Shown piece by piece: positions 48,601 to 57,667 of a DNA stretch of 64,000 nucleotides; the first letter of the stretch is position 1, and the number at the start of each line of letters is the position of its first letter. This stretch comes from Lutjanus erythropterus (Eukaryota; Chordata; Actinopteri; Lutjaniformes; Lutjanidae). Made by a program: the position numbers and the translations under genes. Under the pieces are notes generated by a model that saw only the letters and a list, made by a program, of their open reading frames with translations, did no database searches and had not been told where the DNA came from. The DNA lies in the NCBI GenBank assembly GCA_020091685.1, contig CM034601.1, forward strand, positions 12,076,472-12,140,471, given 5' to 3'.

Positions 48601-51053
48601 CAGTGGATTTGTGAAATTTCTGACTGAGTCAGCTCTACTAGACGTCACCATTAGTCACAACAGCACTATGCTACCGGTCTGACAGGAAGAGCAGGAACGA
48701 CTGCTTCACAGGAGCATCTCTAACACAGAAACTAGAACAGTTCACTTTGGGGAGAAGAGCAGCTGGTACACATAACAAGATGTTCCACCAGATTTCAGAC
48801 GCACACATTGATCACAAACATTTAAAAAACAGTGGTAACAAATCATGCCACGCTTCTGAGAGACATTCCCTTTGTGTGCCTTTCACGTTCACATAACATT
48901 AGGGTTGGTCTGTAGCCGAGCTGATCGCCTCGGGTTATAACAGTCTTTTTGATCCATGATAAAATCTCATACTACTTTTGATGTCTGACAATGGAAACGG
49001 ATCTCTCTTACAAATATGAAAAAAATGTTTTGCTGAATATGTGTTAAGACAAAGTCCTTAACAAATAAATCAACTGTCAATCACATTTACATGCATTCAC
49101 AAGTGAATTTCAGTCATATCCCCATCATATCATTAGTTTAAGTGTAACTATAACATATGGCTTTTTTTTTTTATAGTATCTGTATCATCTGCGCTTGGAT
49201 TTTATCTGCTCATGTTATTCAACTGTTTGGTTGCTTTATACCACAACGTAGGCTGTCTTACACACTCAAGAAGTTTAAAAGGTATAACATACAATATTTT
49301 CTTTTTAAACAATGTATAGAATCATATAAACATAATCCCTATAAATCATCGCTTATGACCACCTAGAAGTGTGTGGTGGCGTTTATATCCGCAAAGACTC
49401 TGCTCTCTGCCTGTATTTCCTTATTTTTCTAATTATTTTGCTGTGCTTCCGACGCTTTAACAACCTGCAACTTCAGTATTTGATGTCCTGGTATCTTTAA
49501 CGTGCGTTTACGGATTTTATTTTGTATAGAAATTTAGTTCCTCAACACTGACAGATTGCAAATCAACACAAGCCTAGGGGTGTTCCTGGCAACTAATGTC
49601 CTTTTCAATTAAACGGAAATTTTTTAATATTGCACCTATTAAGAGCTATTTCAAGCCCTTAATCATATTCTTAATAGCCAAATCATATTAAAAATGCAGC
49701 TGAAAAGTGTGGCACTTTGCACCATGCATTATGAACATTAGACAACCTATAAAACATTACGGTACCATGACAAAATGTTACCATTTCAGACCAAGCAAGA
49801 TCATGGCTAACATTGTCAGCCACACTGTGTGACTGAAGTTAGTGGTGCTAAAAGCAGCAGCCTGCTTTCCTTGCAGCTTAATGTCCGCATGCTTGTACTA
49901 CATGTGGTTATGCATTGCTCAAGTCGCATAGTCATATGCCAGTTTATTCTGGATCAGAACACTGGCAAGCCATGTTGGTTTTATGAGATATAATCTCTCC
50001 CACTTTCTGCTTTACATCTTGATGGATTACAATATCTTGCCATTAGTGCAGGAAGCGGGGGGCTGCAATCTGCTGGGGCTGCAGTGACAGTTAACCTGGC
50101 ATTTTATATTAATAAAATATTCATTCATGTTTTAACTGACTGGAATTTATGGTGCTTTCTAACTATGGTAGCAATGTGTAATTGTTTAGATAAATAATTG
50201 TGCACATCCCTACACAAACCTACATAACTTTTAGCTGAGCCACTTTACAGGAATGTAAGTAGCATGTGTGTCTATGGTGGGAATCAGACCCATAAGTCAG
50301 CTTGTGTTAGTGCCCCAACCAAGGAGCTATAAACGTGCATTTCACAGTACACAGAAGCCTTAAAAGGAATGGTGGCCGATGATGATGGTGATTCATTAAA
50401 TTCTTACTACATGGACCACATTAGAAACTTGTTAGTGTAAAAGGGCCTTGTAATGTCTTTGATTGTGAAATTAACTAATGTGTTCTGCCTGATGAGAGCT
50501 TTAGCTAAGGAGGCAACTTTGCTGATAATATTATATTGCATGAAATCCTGTAGTGTGGATTAGCAGTTAAGGATTGTTTCCGATTTGAGTCAGTGGGACA
50601 CAGCGTAATCCAATATTTGTAAAGAAACGTTGCTTCTTCCTATCAACTTCTACCATCACAAGGATGGATTTCTAGGACAAAGCACACTATTGTGCACAAC
50701 GCCCCACTTTTAACTGAACCCTTCAGGACTGATGTGCAAGACAGACCAGTAGTTGTAACAATGAAGACATTAATCAGACTATCCTCCCTCTAAATCCTCT
50801 TTCAAATTACCAACTCTGCTCACCATGTTACATAACATTTTTTAAAATAGCTTTGTGTTTCACACTATGGCAACACCATTTTGATGAATGAAATTAACTT
50901 AAAATACAGAAGAAGACAAAACTGTTTGCAGTTATCTCTTAAAGCTTTTAACAAGGAATTATTGTGAGTTTGTGTGTCTGATCACCAGTACTCACCTAAG
51001 AACTGTAGTGCGCTACTGAAACTGTTATAAATCCATTCAAATAGGAATGACAT
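42566..51053 (-). CDS. sar1b: Small COPII GTPase SAR1B (whole coding span, six coding exons)
   Basis: SAR1 is the Arf-family GTPase that starts COPII coat assembly on the ER. Its GTP form inserts an N-terminal amphipathic helix into the membrane and recruits SEC23/SEC24. Joining 51053-50996, 46970-46851, 45327-45262, 44997-44894, 43874-43743 and 42682-42566 gives 597 nt, that is 198 residues plus TAA, the length of human SAR1B. Every junction is GT-AG and in phase. Visible motifs are the aromatic/hydrophobic N-terminus (MSFLFEWIY), the P-loop GLDNAGKT at 32-39, Thr56 in switch 1, DLGGH at 75-79 with catalytic His79, NKID at 134-137 and Ser179 in CSVLKR. The Leu at 80 (GGHLQ), [15 protein letters not shown] and RPLEVF are closer to SAR1B than SAR1A as I recall them, and the sec24a neighbour agrees. 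Gly149-Ile150 and the 161-165 stretch (GAIPM) differ from mammals. The paralogue call is slightly less certain than the family call. Confidence 0.96.
42683..43742 (-). other. sar1b intron 6
   Basis: Intron between the last two coding exons, about 1.06 kb and AT-rich. I see no repeat, exon or RNA gene in it. Confidence 0.85.
43743..43874 (-). CDS. sar1b: sar1b exon 6 (guanine-specificity exon)
   Basis: A 132-nt exon with a TTTTTGCAG acceptor and an AAG|GTGAGT donor. It encodes residues 117-160, with the G4 motif NKID at 134-137 that selects guanine, and ends [10 protein letters not shown]. Phase 0 on both sides. Asp137, mutated in human chylomicron retention disease, is intact. Confidence 0.96.
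43875..44893 (-). other. sar1b intron 5
   Basis: About 1.0-kb AT-rich intron. Short open frames on the minus strand (44187-44573) have no coding features and end in low-complexity sequence. Nothing else was recognised. Confidence 0.85.
44894..44997 (-). CDS. sar1b: sar1b exon 5
   Basis: A 104-nt exon with a CACACAG acceptor and a GAT|GTAAGT donor. It encodes residues 82-116, [17 protein letters not shown] then LVDCADQ and ending AELD. It leaves in phase 0. Gln105-Met106 replaces the charged pair seen in mammalian SAR1B (His-Glu). Confidence 0.96.
45262..45327 (-). CDS. sar1b: sar1b exon 4 (switch 2 exon)
   Basis: A 66-nt exon with a CAG acceptor and a G|GTATGT donor. It encodes [21 protein letters not shown], including the G3 motif DLGGH with the catalytic histidine (His79). 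It is phase 1 on both sides. Confidence 0.96.
45328..46850 (-). other. sar1b intron 3
   Basis: About 1.5 kb. It contains a stretch at about 45880-45975 that resembles a dispersed fish repeat, a cluster of GCTAGC/TTAGC words at about 46545-46600 and a short TG run at 46817-46830. No exon is visible. Confidence 0.8.
46851..46970 (-). CDS. sar1b: sar1b exon 3 (P-loop exon)
   Basis: The acceptor is TTTCAG before 46970 and the donor A|GTGAGT. It encodes residues 20-60 starting GLYKKSGK, with the G1 loop GLDNAGKT, the G2/switch-1 Thr56 and [10 protein letters not shown]. It is 120 nt long, entering and leaving in phase 1. Confidence 0.96.
47100..48001. mobile_element. Inverted-repeat-bounded non-autonomous element, 902 bp
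   Basis: The left end reads GGGGCCAGTATTTTATAA and the right end TTTTTTAAATACTGGCCCC, an inverted pair of about 13 perfect bases continuing imperfectly. Shared subterminal words (atcattctgat near 47216 and 47960) also appear at both ends. No long open frame lies inside, so it is MITE-like. No target-site duplication is obvious. It sits in sar1b intron 2. Confidence 0.65.
48540..48651 (-). CDS. Possible alternative first coding exon of sar1b
   Basis: On the minus strand an ATG (A at 48651) opens 37 codons beginning [10 protein letters not shown] and ending ILVRK, with one further base before a strong donor AAAG|GTAAGG at 48540. The phase (1) is the same as that of the normal first coding exon, so splicing to 46970 would continue in frame into GLYKK. 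The product would be a SAR1 with its amphipathic helix replaced by a basic, Ser/Thr-rich leader. An in-frame TGA lies two codons upstream of the ATG, so this is the only start. Two TGAGTCAG words lie inside it. The Kozak context is weak (C at -3, G at +4). No transcript evidence is available, so it may be chance. Confidence 0.25.
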
Positions 51054-51071
51054 ATCCGGAGCTGTTGAATC
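50996..51071 (-). CDS. sar1b: sar1b exon 2, first coding exon (coding part 50996-51053)
   Basis: The acceptor is TTTTTCAG before 51071. Eighteen bases of 5' UTR follow, then ATG with its A at 51053 and a G at -3. It encodes residues 1-19 and the first base of Gly20 ([19 protein letters not shown]), the amphipathic membrane-inserting helix with its Phe/Trp/Tyr face. The donor is G|GTGAGT, phase 1. Asn10-Ser11 and Ala15 differ from the human SAR1B helix (Ser-Gly, Val) but keep the pattern of bulky hydrophobics. Confidence 0.95.
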
Positions 51072-52046
51072 CTGAAAAACAACAAATGGGGGAAAAGAAA
51101 AGGTAAGAAGACATGAATGCACACAGAGGGAGAAAAAAAGCTGAGACGTGTTATTTTGCCCGTAACATCCACTGTTATCAAAGCTGAAGTAAACTGTCCT
51201 TATACAAGTTGTCTAATGTTTGTGCCTTTTCCCATTACTTTGCCACAGAATATTTATCAGTAACATCAGTTTGACTTATTTTTGCATGTAGGCTGTCACT
51301 AATGTTATCCACAGTCTCTCTCATCGAGAAATAAGTGTCAGCATTAAACTGTTATGGATGGAAACTCTGTAGGGCATTTAAACAGCCACAAGACTGTATT
51401 GTTCATCCCCTGCATGAAAAGAACATTCGTCACATTAGCTGAAATGGCAAAACTGTACAATCTTTGAAACTGCAGGTTTTCACTGTGTTCTACAGTTCAC
51501 CTGCTAAAAATGTTGGAAGGCAGGGAAATGTGGAAATTTTAACTTATTGTGTAATACATGTTATTTAGATTAAACATTGTAGGAAGGGGTAAATATTAGC
51601 GGTGTTGTGATTCTCCAAATATTAGATTCTATCAGACTTGCAATTTAAATGTCATTAATCGATTTTAAGTTGTTTATTCCCCAGATGACATTTTTCTCAC
51701 TTGCAAAAAGCCACCAGAGTTAAAAATTTGTATAAACTGTATTTTTTCTGTCAATGACATGTCCGTTGTTGACATAACTACAGGTGGAAGCAAAATGTTT
51801 CCATGCCGATGGTGACTAGAGGGAGACAGGAGGTTTTTCCAGTTCAGTGGCCAGTGTCTCAACGAGTGCAGCTGCAGGCTACAGGTTAGCTATACAGTGT
51901 TGACTTGAAGTGTTGTGTTTTTTGACAAAGGACGTGCACAAGCAGGGAGGTGTGGAGAGAAAAAAAAAATCTGGGAGACTCAATGATTCTGCTTTTTATT
52001 GGGAGGATTGAAAATACAGCTCATTTTGATTGATTTGGAATAGAAA

Positions 52047-52620
52047 TTAGGGTTGTTCCAATACCAGTATTAGAAAATGCTCATGATACTACCTGCAATG
52101 CAGCACTGGGTATCAGCAAATACACTAGACTATGTATCTATCCGATACAAAGTAATGTATTTGTCCCAAAACGGGACCATGTTATTTTAAATGGTCAGCG
52201 GAGAACAGAAATGCCAGCTTATCTTTATCTGATGCTGCAAACCTGATAGACATAAATTATAACTGACTGACTTACCATGAGTCCCTGGCATATATATTGT
52301 TGTTGAACTGTGAAAACAGACACTGTTATTGTAGTCATTAATTCCTGGTTTTGTTTGTTTTTAATGGGGATCTGCAGTAAAATCCAGAGTTGTTTTTTTG
52401 AGTTGTGAACTGTGATTGTGAAGTGGACTGAAATGTTTTGGGTTTGTGGGGGAAACAAATCAAACTCTTTACAAAGGGGATTGAACTCTTGAACTTAAAT
52501 AAATAAATTTTAAAAATGCACTGAATGGATTGACACTTGGTATTGGCCAATACACAAAGTTTAGGTATCAGAATCGATATCTGAGAGGGAATTTGATTAC
52601 TTTTTTCCCATGTGGATGAG
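52047..52620. repeat. MITE-like repeat in sar1b intron 1
   Basis: Begins ttagggttgttccaatacca and later reads cttggtattggccaatacac and tatcagaatcgatatctga, near-inverse words common at the ends of a fish element. Confidence 0.5.
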
Positions 52621-54149
52621 GATACTGTCTTAATGCTGCCATTCAAAGTGTTCACTAAATAATATTCATACCTAAAGACACCAGTGCTTTTTTTCAGCAA
52701 CACACTGTTGAACGAAATTATGGCTTAATGTGATATCCATTACAATCCTAGAGTACAGGGGAAAGTACCTAAAAAACACCAAGAGACAAACGGACACCAA
52801 AAAAAGTATCAGACAACAGAGGACGGATAGTATGATCAATAGGAACCAATCAGCACCCCTCACCATATGCAGCCTGCCTCAACCTATCACATAGATACTG
52901 GCAACAAGTGATAAGAACAATGACTTGCTTTCTACAGCCAATGATAAGCTTGTTCAAGTAGGAGTCTTTGGACAGCAGGACAGGAGATTCAGAGCACTGA
53001 TCACATACCATCTGACAGCTTTTCAACAGGCAACATGAGTGCTTTGTTCAACAAAACCAATCTGCAAGGGCCTTGGAAATGAAGCCTTGTCTTAGCCTTT
53101 TGTGATAAGCTACCCAGATTGCATTTTAATCAAAACAAAATGGATCTGTGATAGGACCTGCTGTAACTGTGTGAAATCAACAGCTCTCTGACTGACTAGA
53201 TGCAACTGCCTGTTGCTTCAGTGTTAGATAAACTCTAGTGTTGCTCATTTGTTACTCTAGTACACCCAAATGTCTTTTCCCCTCTTTTAGGTGGCACGTG
53301 ATCAAATGTTTCAGCAAGTGAAAATATCGCAAAGGGGGTATGAAAAAAAGAAAACAAACTTCCTCTCTCTGTAACCAAAGGAGAAGCTTTAAGTTGCATC
53401 AATTTTTCCCCCCATGAAACCCTGATATTTGCTATATAAGACTCACAAAATGTGACAGTCGCAGAGGCATCAGAATAATGTAAACTGGTGCTGACCTCTA
53501 GCCTTATTACATAACATGCAAACAACTCCAGGGCTAAAGTATAATGTAGCCAAAGTTCACCACACAAATACAGCTGAACTACACGTCAGCTGCTGCTGCC
53601 ACACTCCAGTCCCATATGCTCCCAGGAGTCCCATTGGCTGCTATGACAGTGTGGGATGGCATTACAAACTGAGGCTACCATGTGCGACATGATGCAGCTG
53701 TAAATATAAAACTGTTTGACAGTAACTGACAACAACCATGGGCAAATAGAGGCTCATATAAGACCAATATGCACAAGAGTTTAAAAAAGACAGCAAACAA
53801 AAAATTGTGGGGCAATGACAAAGTCCAACTGCCTTAATTTGTTTCAAGGGATCTGTAGTTGTTATTTCCAGTGTTTAAGTGTACTTACGGATTAATAAAC
53901 ATGGCAAACCACATTAAACAGGGACAGTAATAAAATCTGTGACAAAAATTGTTGGTTAACAGGGAAAAATCATGAAAGGTATTTAATGAGGAATGACAAG
54001 AATGAGAGGAATTTGGCTAGAAATACCCTCAGAGCTAAACTTGCCATCAATGAGACATCTGTTATGAGTTCATTCTATCAGATGTGTTAATGACCAAAAT
54101 TAACAACCAACACTCTCAACACAGGATTGTTTATGGCAGAATATGAGTA

Positions 54150-54475
54150 TACTAAGGTTACAACTAATGATTATTTTCATTATCAATTAATCTATCAACC
54201 ATTTTCTCAATTAATCAATTAGGTGTTTGCTCCATAAAATGTCAGAAAATGGTGAAAGCTCTTTTTCCTAAAACCCAAGGTGATGTCCTAAAATGACTTG
54301 TTTCATTCACAACCCAAAGATATTCAGTTTACTGCCGTAGAGTACTTAAGTAACTGGAAAATACTGACATCTGAGAAGCTAGAATCAGAGAATTTGGACT
54401 TTTTTTTCTCCAAAAAATTAACTGATGAGCTAAACAGTTGGCAACTAATTCATTATTCATTTCAGCTTTCTTTAA
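54150..54475 (+). repeat. Repeat A copy (gattaatcgatta-type fish MITE)
   Basis: Starts ggttacaactaatgattatt and ends near ctaattcattattcatttca. It contains aaaatgtcagaaaatggtga and aaagatattcagtttactg, words shared by other copies in the window. Located in sar1b intron 1. Confidence 0.7.
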
Positions 54476-54999
54476 GATTAGTTACTCAAAAATCACCGAG
54501 CTACATGTTTTGACAGTTTTCCTTTTTTTATTTCACCCTCTATACTAGTTCTTCTTTGTCTGGAAAACAACTGGAAATGGTTCCCCACATTCAGATAATA
54601 AAGAAGACACGAGAATGGGTTACTTATACAAACATGTCAGTGTTTCAGTTTCAAATTAATATAATAAGTAATAGCAAAACATATTTTTCCTTAAGCATAT
54701 GGTCTGTATCAGTTCCAATCCACTGTAAGATTTCAGGCAGTTGTTGTGAATCAAGACAGATGTCATGACAAAATTGTGAATCTATAATACAGAGAAAAAG
54801 ACACCGGTTTGACTCGGCTGTCAAAAAAAAAAAAAAGTCCGGCTATCACAACCACTGTCAACGGAGCAGCCAAGTTAGCTAACCTTTACCTTAGCGGCTA
54901 ACCTTACATGGACGATTGTTCTTCAACAGGTTCTGCGTGGACTTAAATAAACTACAAACGGTACCAAAATCAGAATAACAACAAATTTTATGAAACTCA

Positions 55000-55900
55000 C
55001 AAACATTCGCTGAACGCAGTAATTTTTATAAAGCTTGGGTGAGGCCGGCTAGTAGGCTGGTTAGCAGGAAGCTACTAGCTACGTGTCATATTCTGAGAGG
55101 GGTCCTATCTAGAAGGAAACCTTTGATTTGCTAAACTCTCGTGAGATTTGAACGAGTTTTATCTTCATAATGCACATTGTACAAAATAATCCTGTTCTAG
55201 AATGTGACAACGCTATGATGAAGATCCACTTAAGTCGTCAAGACAAAAACACTTCGTTACAGATCATGGTTTAGGTAAAATAATTACTCTCGTGAGATCC
55301 TTCGCGGGTCTGGGGTTCCCTTCTAGACACGACATCTTAGAGGCGACGTTGCACGGTTCCTGGCTACGTTAGCTAATTAGCAGTTAGCTTAAGAAATACT
55401 TTTTTTGTTCTAGTAACACCGGATAATAGTAGGAGAGTGAGTATTTCTCTCTCAGTTATAGATGGGAATAATTATAATAAATACAGCAGCGGGTTAAATT
55501 CAGTTTTATATCCAGCGCGAAGCTCTTAGATAACAGCGAGTTAGCCAACTTGGAGTTAGCAATGCTAACCGCTAACTGGAGCCGGGGATAATTTGCTAGC
55601 CGAGATGCCGAGCGTTCACCTAAAACTCTTTTCTGATCATTGTTGAGAAAATATAACACAAGACTTACCCGTTATTTAGGTGTAGAGTAATTTACCGAGT
55701 GTGTTCGCTCTTATAGTCATGTAAATTGGTCTCCTGGTGGAAAAAAGAGAGCCTGCGAAATGTCAGGTCCTCCTCTCCTTTTTCGTGTTTTGTTACTGAG
55801 CCACGACACTGCAATGGCTGTCCAACAACTCCCCAAAACTCTGCCCAGCCGCTTCCTGTTTATGTTTCACACAAATCTTTCCGACAGTAGAACTGCAATA
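55000..55900 (-). promoter_or_regulatory. sar1b promoter-proximal CpG-richer zone
   Basis: CpG dinucleotides are clearly denser here than in the flanking AT-rich DNA. The zone includes two copies of the palindrome TCTCGTGAGA (55137-55146 and 55288-55297), repeated GTTAGC/GCTAAC words (for example 55369-55390 and 55545-55580) and the first-exon donor. TCTCGYGAGA palindromes are known core motifs of CpG-island promoters. Here the central C is a T, as expected after CpG decay. Confidence 0.5.
55669..55850 (-). other. sar1b: sar1b exon 1, non-coding 5' UTR (start approximate)
   Basis: The minus strand shows a strong donor AACGG|GTAAGT ending at 55669, upstream of the first coding exon and within a CpG-richer zone. 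This is the typical place for the SAR1 leader exon, since the acceptor at 51071 lies 18 nt before the ATG and needs an upstream partner. The transcription start is not determined. An inverted CCAAT word (ATTGG on the plus strand) lies near 55725. Confidence 0.6.
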
Positions 55901-57180
55901 AACCGATGATCAAGTGTGGTTCTTATTTTACAATTTCCACGCGTACACACTACAGATAATTAATTTCCCCCCGTCTTTATTTCAATTTTCCGATGTAATA
56001 TGCATGATTGGTTAGAACAAAAAATCTTTGAGAGATAATATTGCATTTGGAATCACCATTGTGGATTAAACAAATAATTATAAAGTTCAACTGAATATTT
56101 ATTTTAAATAAATCCTTTATGTAAATGTAAATGACACAGCCGATGTTGGTGGTTTTTATGAGAGAACTTTCCAAATCACTTAAGTATATGACTAAGAACA
56201 TTATTGATGCCTTGAAACTATCAGAGGAGACCCCTTGGATATTTTATTTATTTATTTATTGTCCCTGTCTTTTATTGGGTTATATTTCAGTTTACATTGT
56301 GTGATCTTTTGTGGAAAGAGTAGGGAAGTAACAATAAATAGCATTATATGCAAACAAAAAAATGCTGTCTACATCTGATTTATTATTTCATAAAGGATTT
56401 TTCTATCATAAAATTTCTTTGTTTTTTGATACTGTGATAATAATGTATCATGGACTTTTTATTGTGGTATTATTGTACCTTGAGTTTATGCTATCGTTAC
56501 ACCCCTGCTAAAGAGTCTATTATTGTAGGTGTATCACTTAGGAATAACCCATATTTCACTGGATTTTTTTCATGTAATATTTTATGAAGGTAACTGTGAC
56601 TGATTGGTATTTTGAACGAAATGATCAACCACAAAACGATGGCCCACAGCTTGTTACAACGTAGTATTTGATATATAGCCTGTAAAGACATGAATAATCA
56701 TCTTGTTAGAAACTTAAATGCTCTGGTGATTGTTTGAAATCTGTAAAGGCAGATTAAATTAATTATTTTTACTTTTAATTGTAATTAAAATTTTCATTTG
56801 TACAGAAATCCTGGCACCAAGATCTTTACATTACCCAATAGGAACAGGTGCATACAAAGACAGAAAAGATAACATGATAGTGAAATGAGGTTAAAATACG
56901 AAAGGAAAGTTTCAACCAAATAAATATGTAAAATTGGGGCTTGCGTTTACTGTTTATTTTTCTAACTCATATTCTTCTATAATGCTAAACGGTTCCATTT
57001 AATTATTTTTCATGACTAGATATAAGAAATAAACTCAAGATGAAATATACCAAATCTAGGCTCACTTTCATATATTTGGATTTGTGTATGTAAAATCTTA
57101 CAAGGATGAGGATGTTAAATGAGCAGGTAATTTAAAAAAGGATAGGAATTGTACATGAAATCGGAGATTCTCGTCTTTCC
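55900..57180. other. AT-rich spacer between the two promoters
   Basis: About 1.3 kb separates the two CpG-richer zones. It is AT-rich, and at 56400-56510 has sequence resembling the end of a fish MITE (it finishes ttacacccctgct). No exon is seen. Confidence 0.7.
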
Positions 57181-57606
57181 TCTTGTTTCCAGTAGAGTGG
57201 AAAATCCAGCGCACCGGAGGAAATGCCACGTGTACACACTGCGCATGCCCGACGATTTTTACGTCGATCCTGCTGGGTGATCCCAACTTCCGTTGAAAGA
57301 GGAGAAGTGTCTCACACGATTACTCTGACAAGGCCTATCGTTACTCACCCGTAGGTAGTTGGACGGGGTTTCGGTAATGACCATGGCCCTGTGATCGCCA
57401 CCACGTCAGCTAATTAACTTTTTAAAGAAATTAGGAGACGTCGCCGTAGACGCCGCTTTGACTAAACGCCACATCGTCAGAGCCACAGGTTTAAACGTTA
57501 CCCCGCGACTGGACTGCCAGCTAGTTAGCTAGCTAGCTAGCTAAAGACGCAGCTAGCTATTCGCCAACCAAGCACCTTTAAATTAGCTCCTGGTGTCTAT
57601 TTCAAG
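57180..57606 (+). promoter_or_regulatory. sec24a promoter and 5' UTR zone
   Basis: CpG-rich sequence directly upstream of the sec24a start codon. Visible sites are an E-box CACGTG at 57227-57232, an NRF1-like TGCGCATGC at 57240-57248, an ETS-type ACTTCCG at 57286-57292 and CCACGTCA at 57401-57408, the reverse complement of TGACGTGG (the core bound by XBP1s/ATF6). A run of GCTA repeats lies at about 57528-57555 in the probable 5' UTR. The start site is likely between about 57290 and 57450, but is not determined. Confidence 0.55.
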
Positions 57607-57667
57607 ATGTCAACGGCGGGGTTCAACTCTCAGAATGGGACAGGGACGGGACAGACATACGCGAATG
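57607..57667 (+). CDS. sec24a: sec24a exon 1 coding part
   Basis: ATG at 57607 (context CAAGATGT) opens 20 codons plus one base, ending before the donor AATG|GTGAGT. It encodes MSTAGFNSQNGTGTGQTYAN. No earlier in-frame start with coding character is seen in the GCTA-repeat leader. Confidence 0.92.

Larger units (their letters stand above)
46971..50995 (-). other. sar1b intron 2, about 4 kb
   Basis: Separates the helix exon from the P-loop exon. It holds the 0.9-kb inverted-repeat element at 47100-48001 and the possible alternative first exon at 48540-48651, both listed separately. The remainder (about 48780-50990) is AT-rich with no recognised exon. Confidence 0.85.
51072..55668 (-). other. 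sar1b intron 1, about 4.6 kb
   Basis: Separates the 5' UTR exon from the first coding exon. It contains a MITE-like repeat at about 52047-52620 and a gattaatcgatta-type repeat at about 54150-54475. Its distal end (55000-55660) is richer in CpG and forms part of the promoter zone. Confidence 0.75.
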
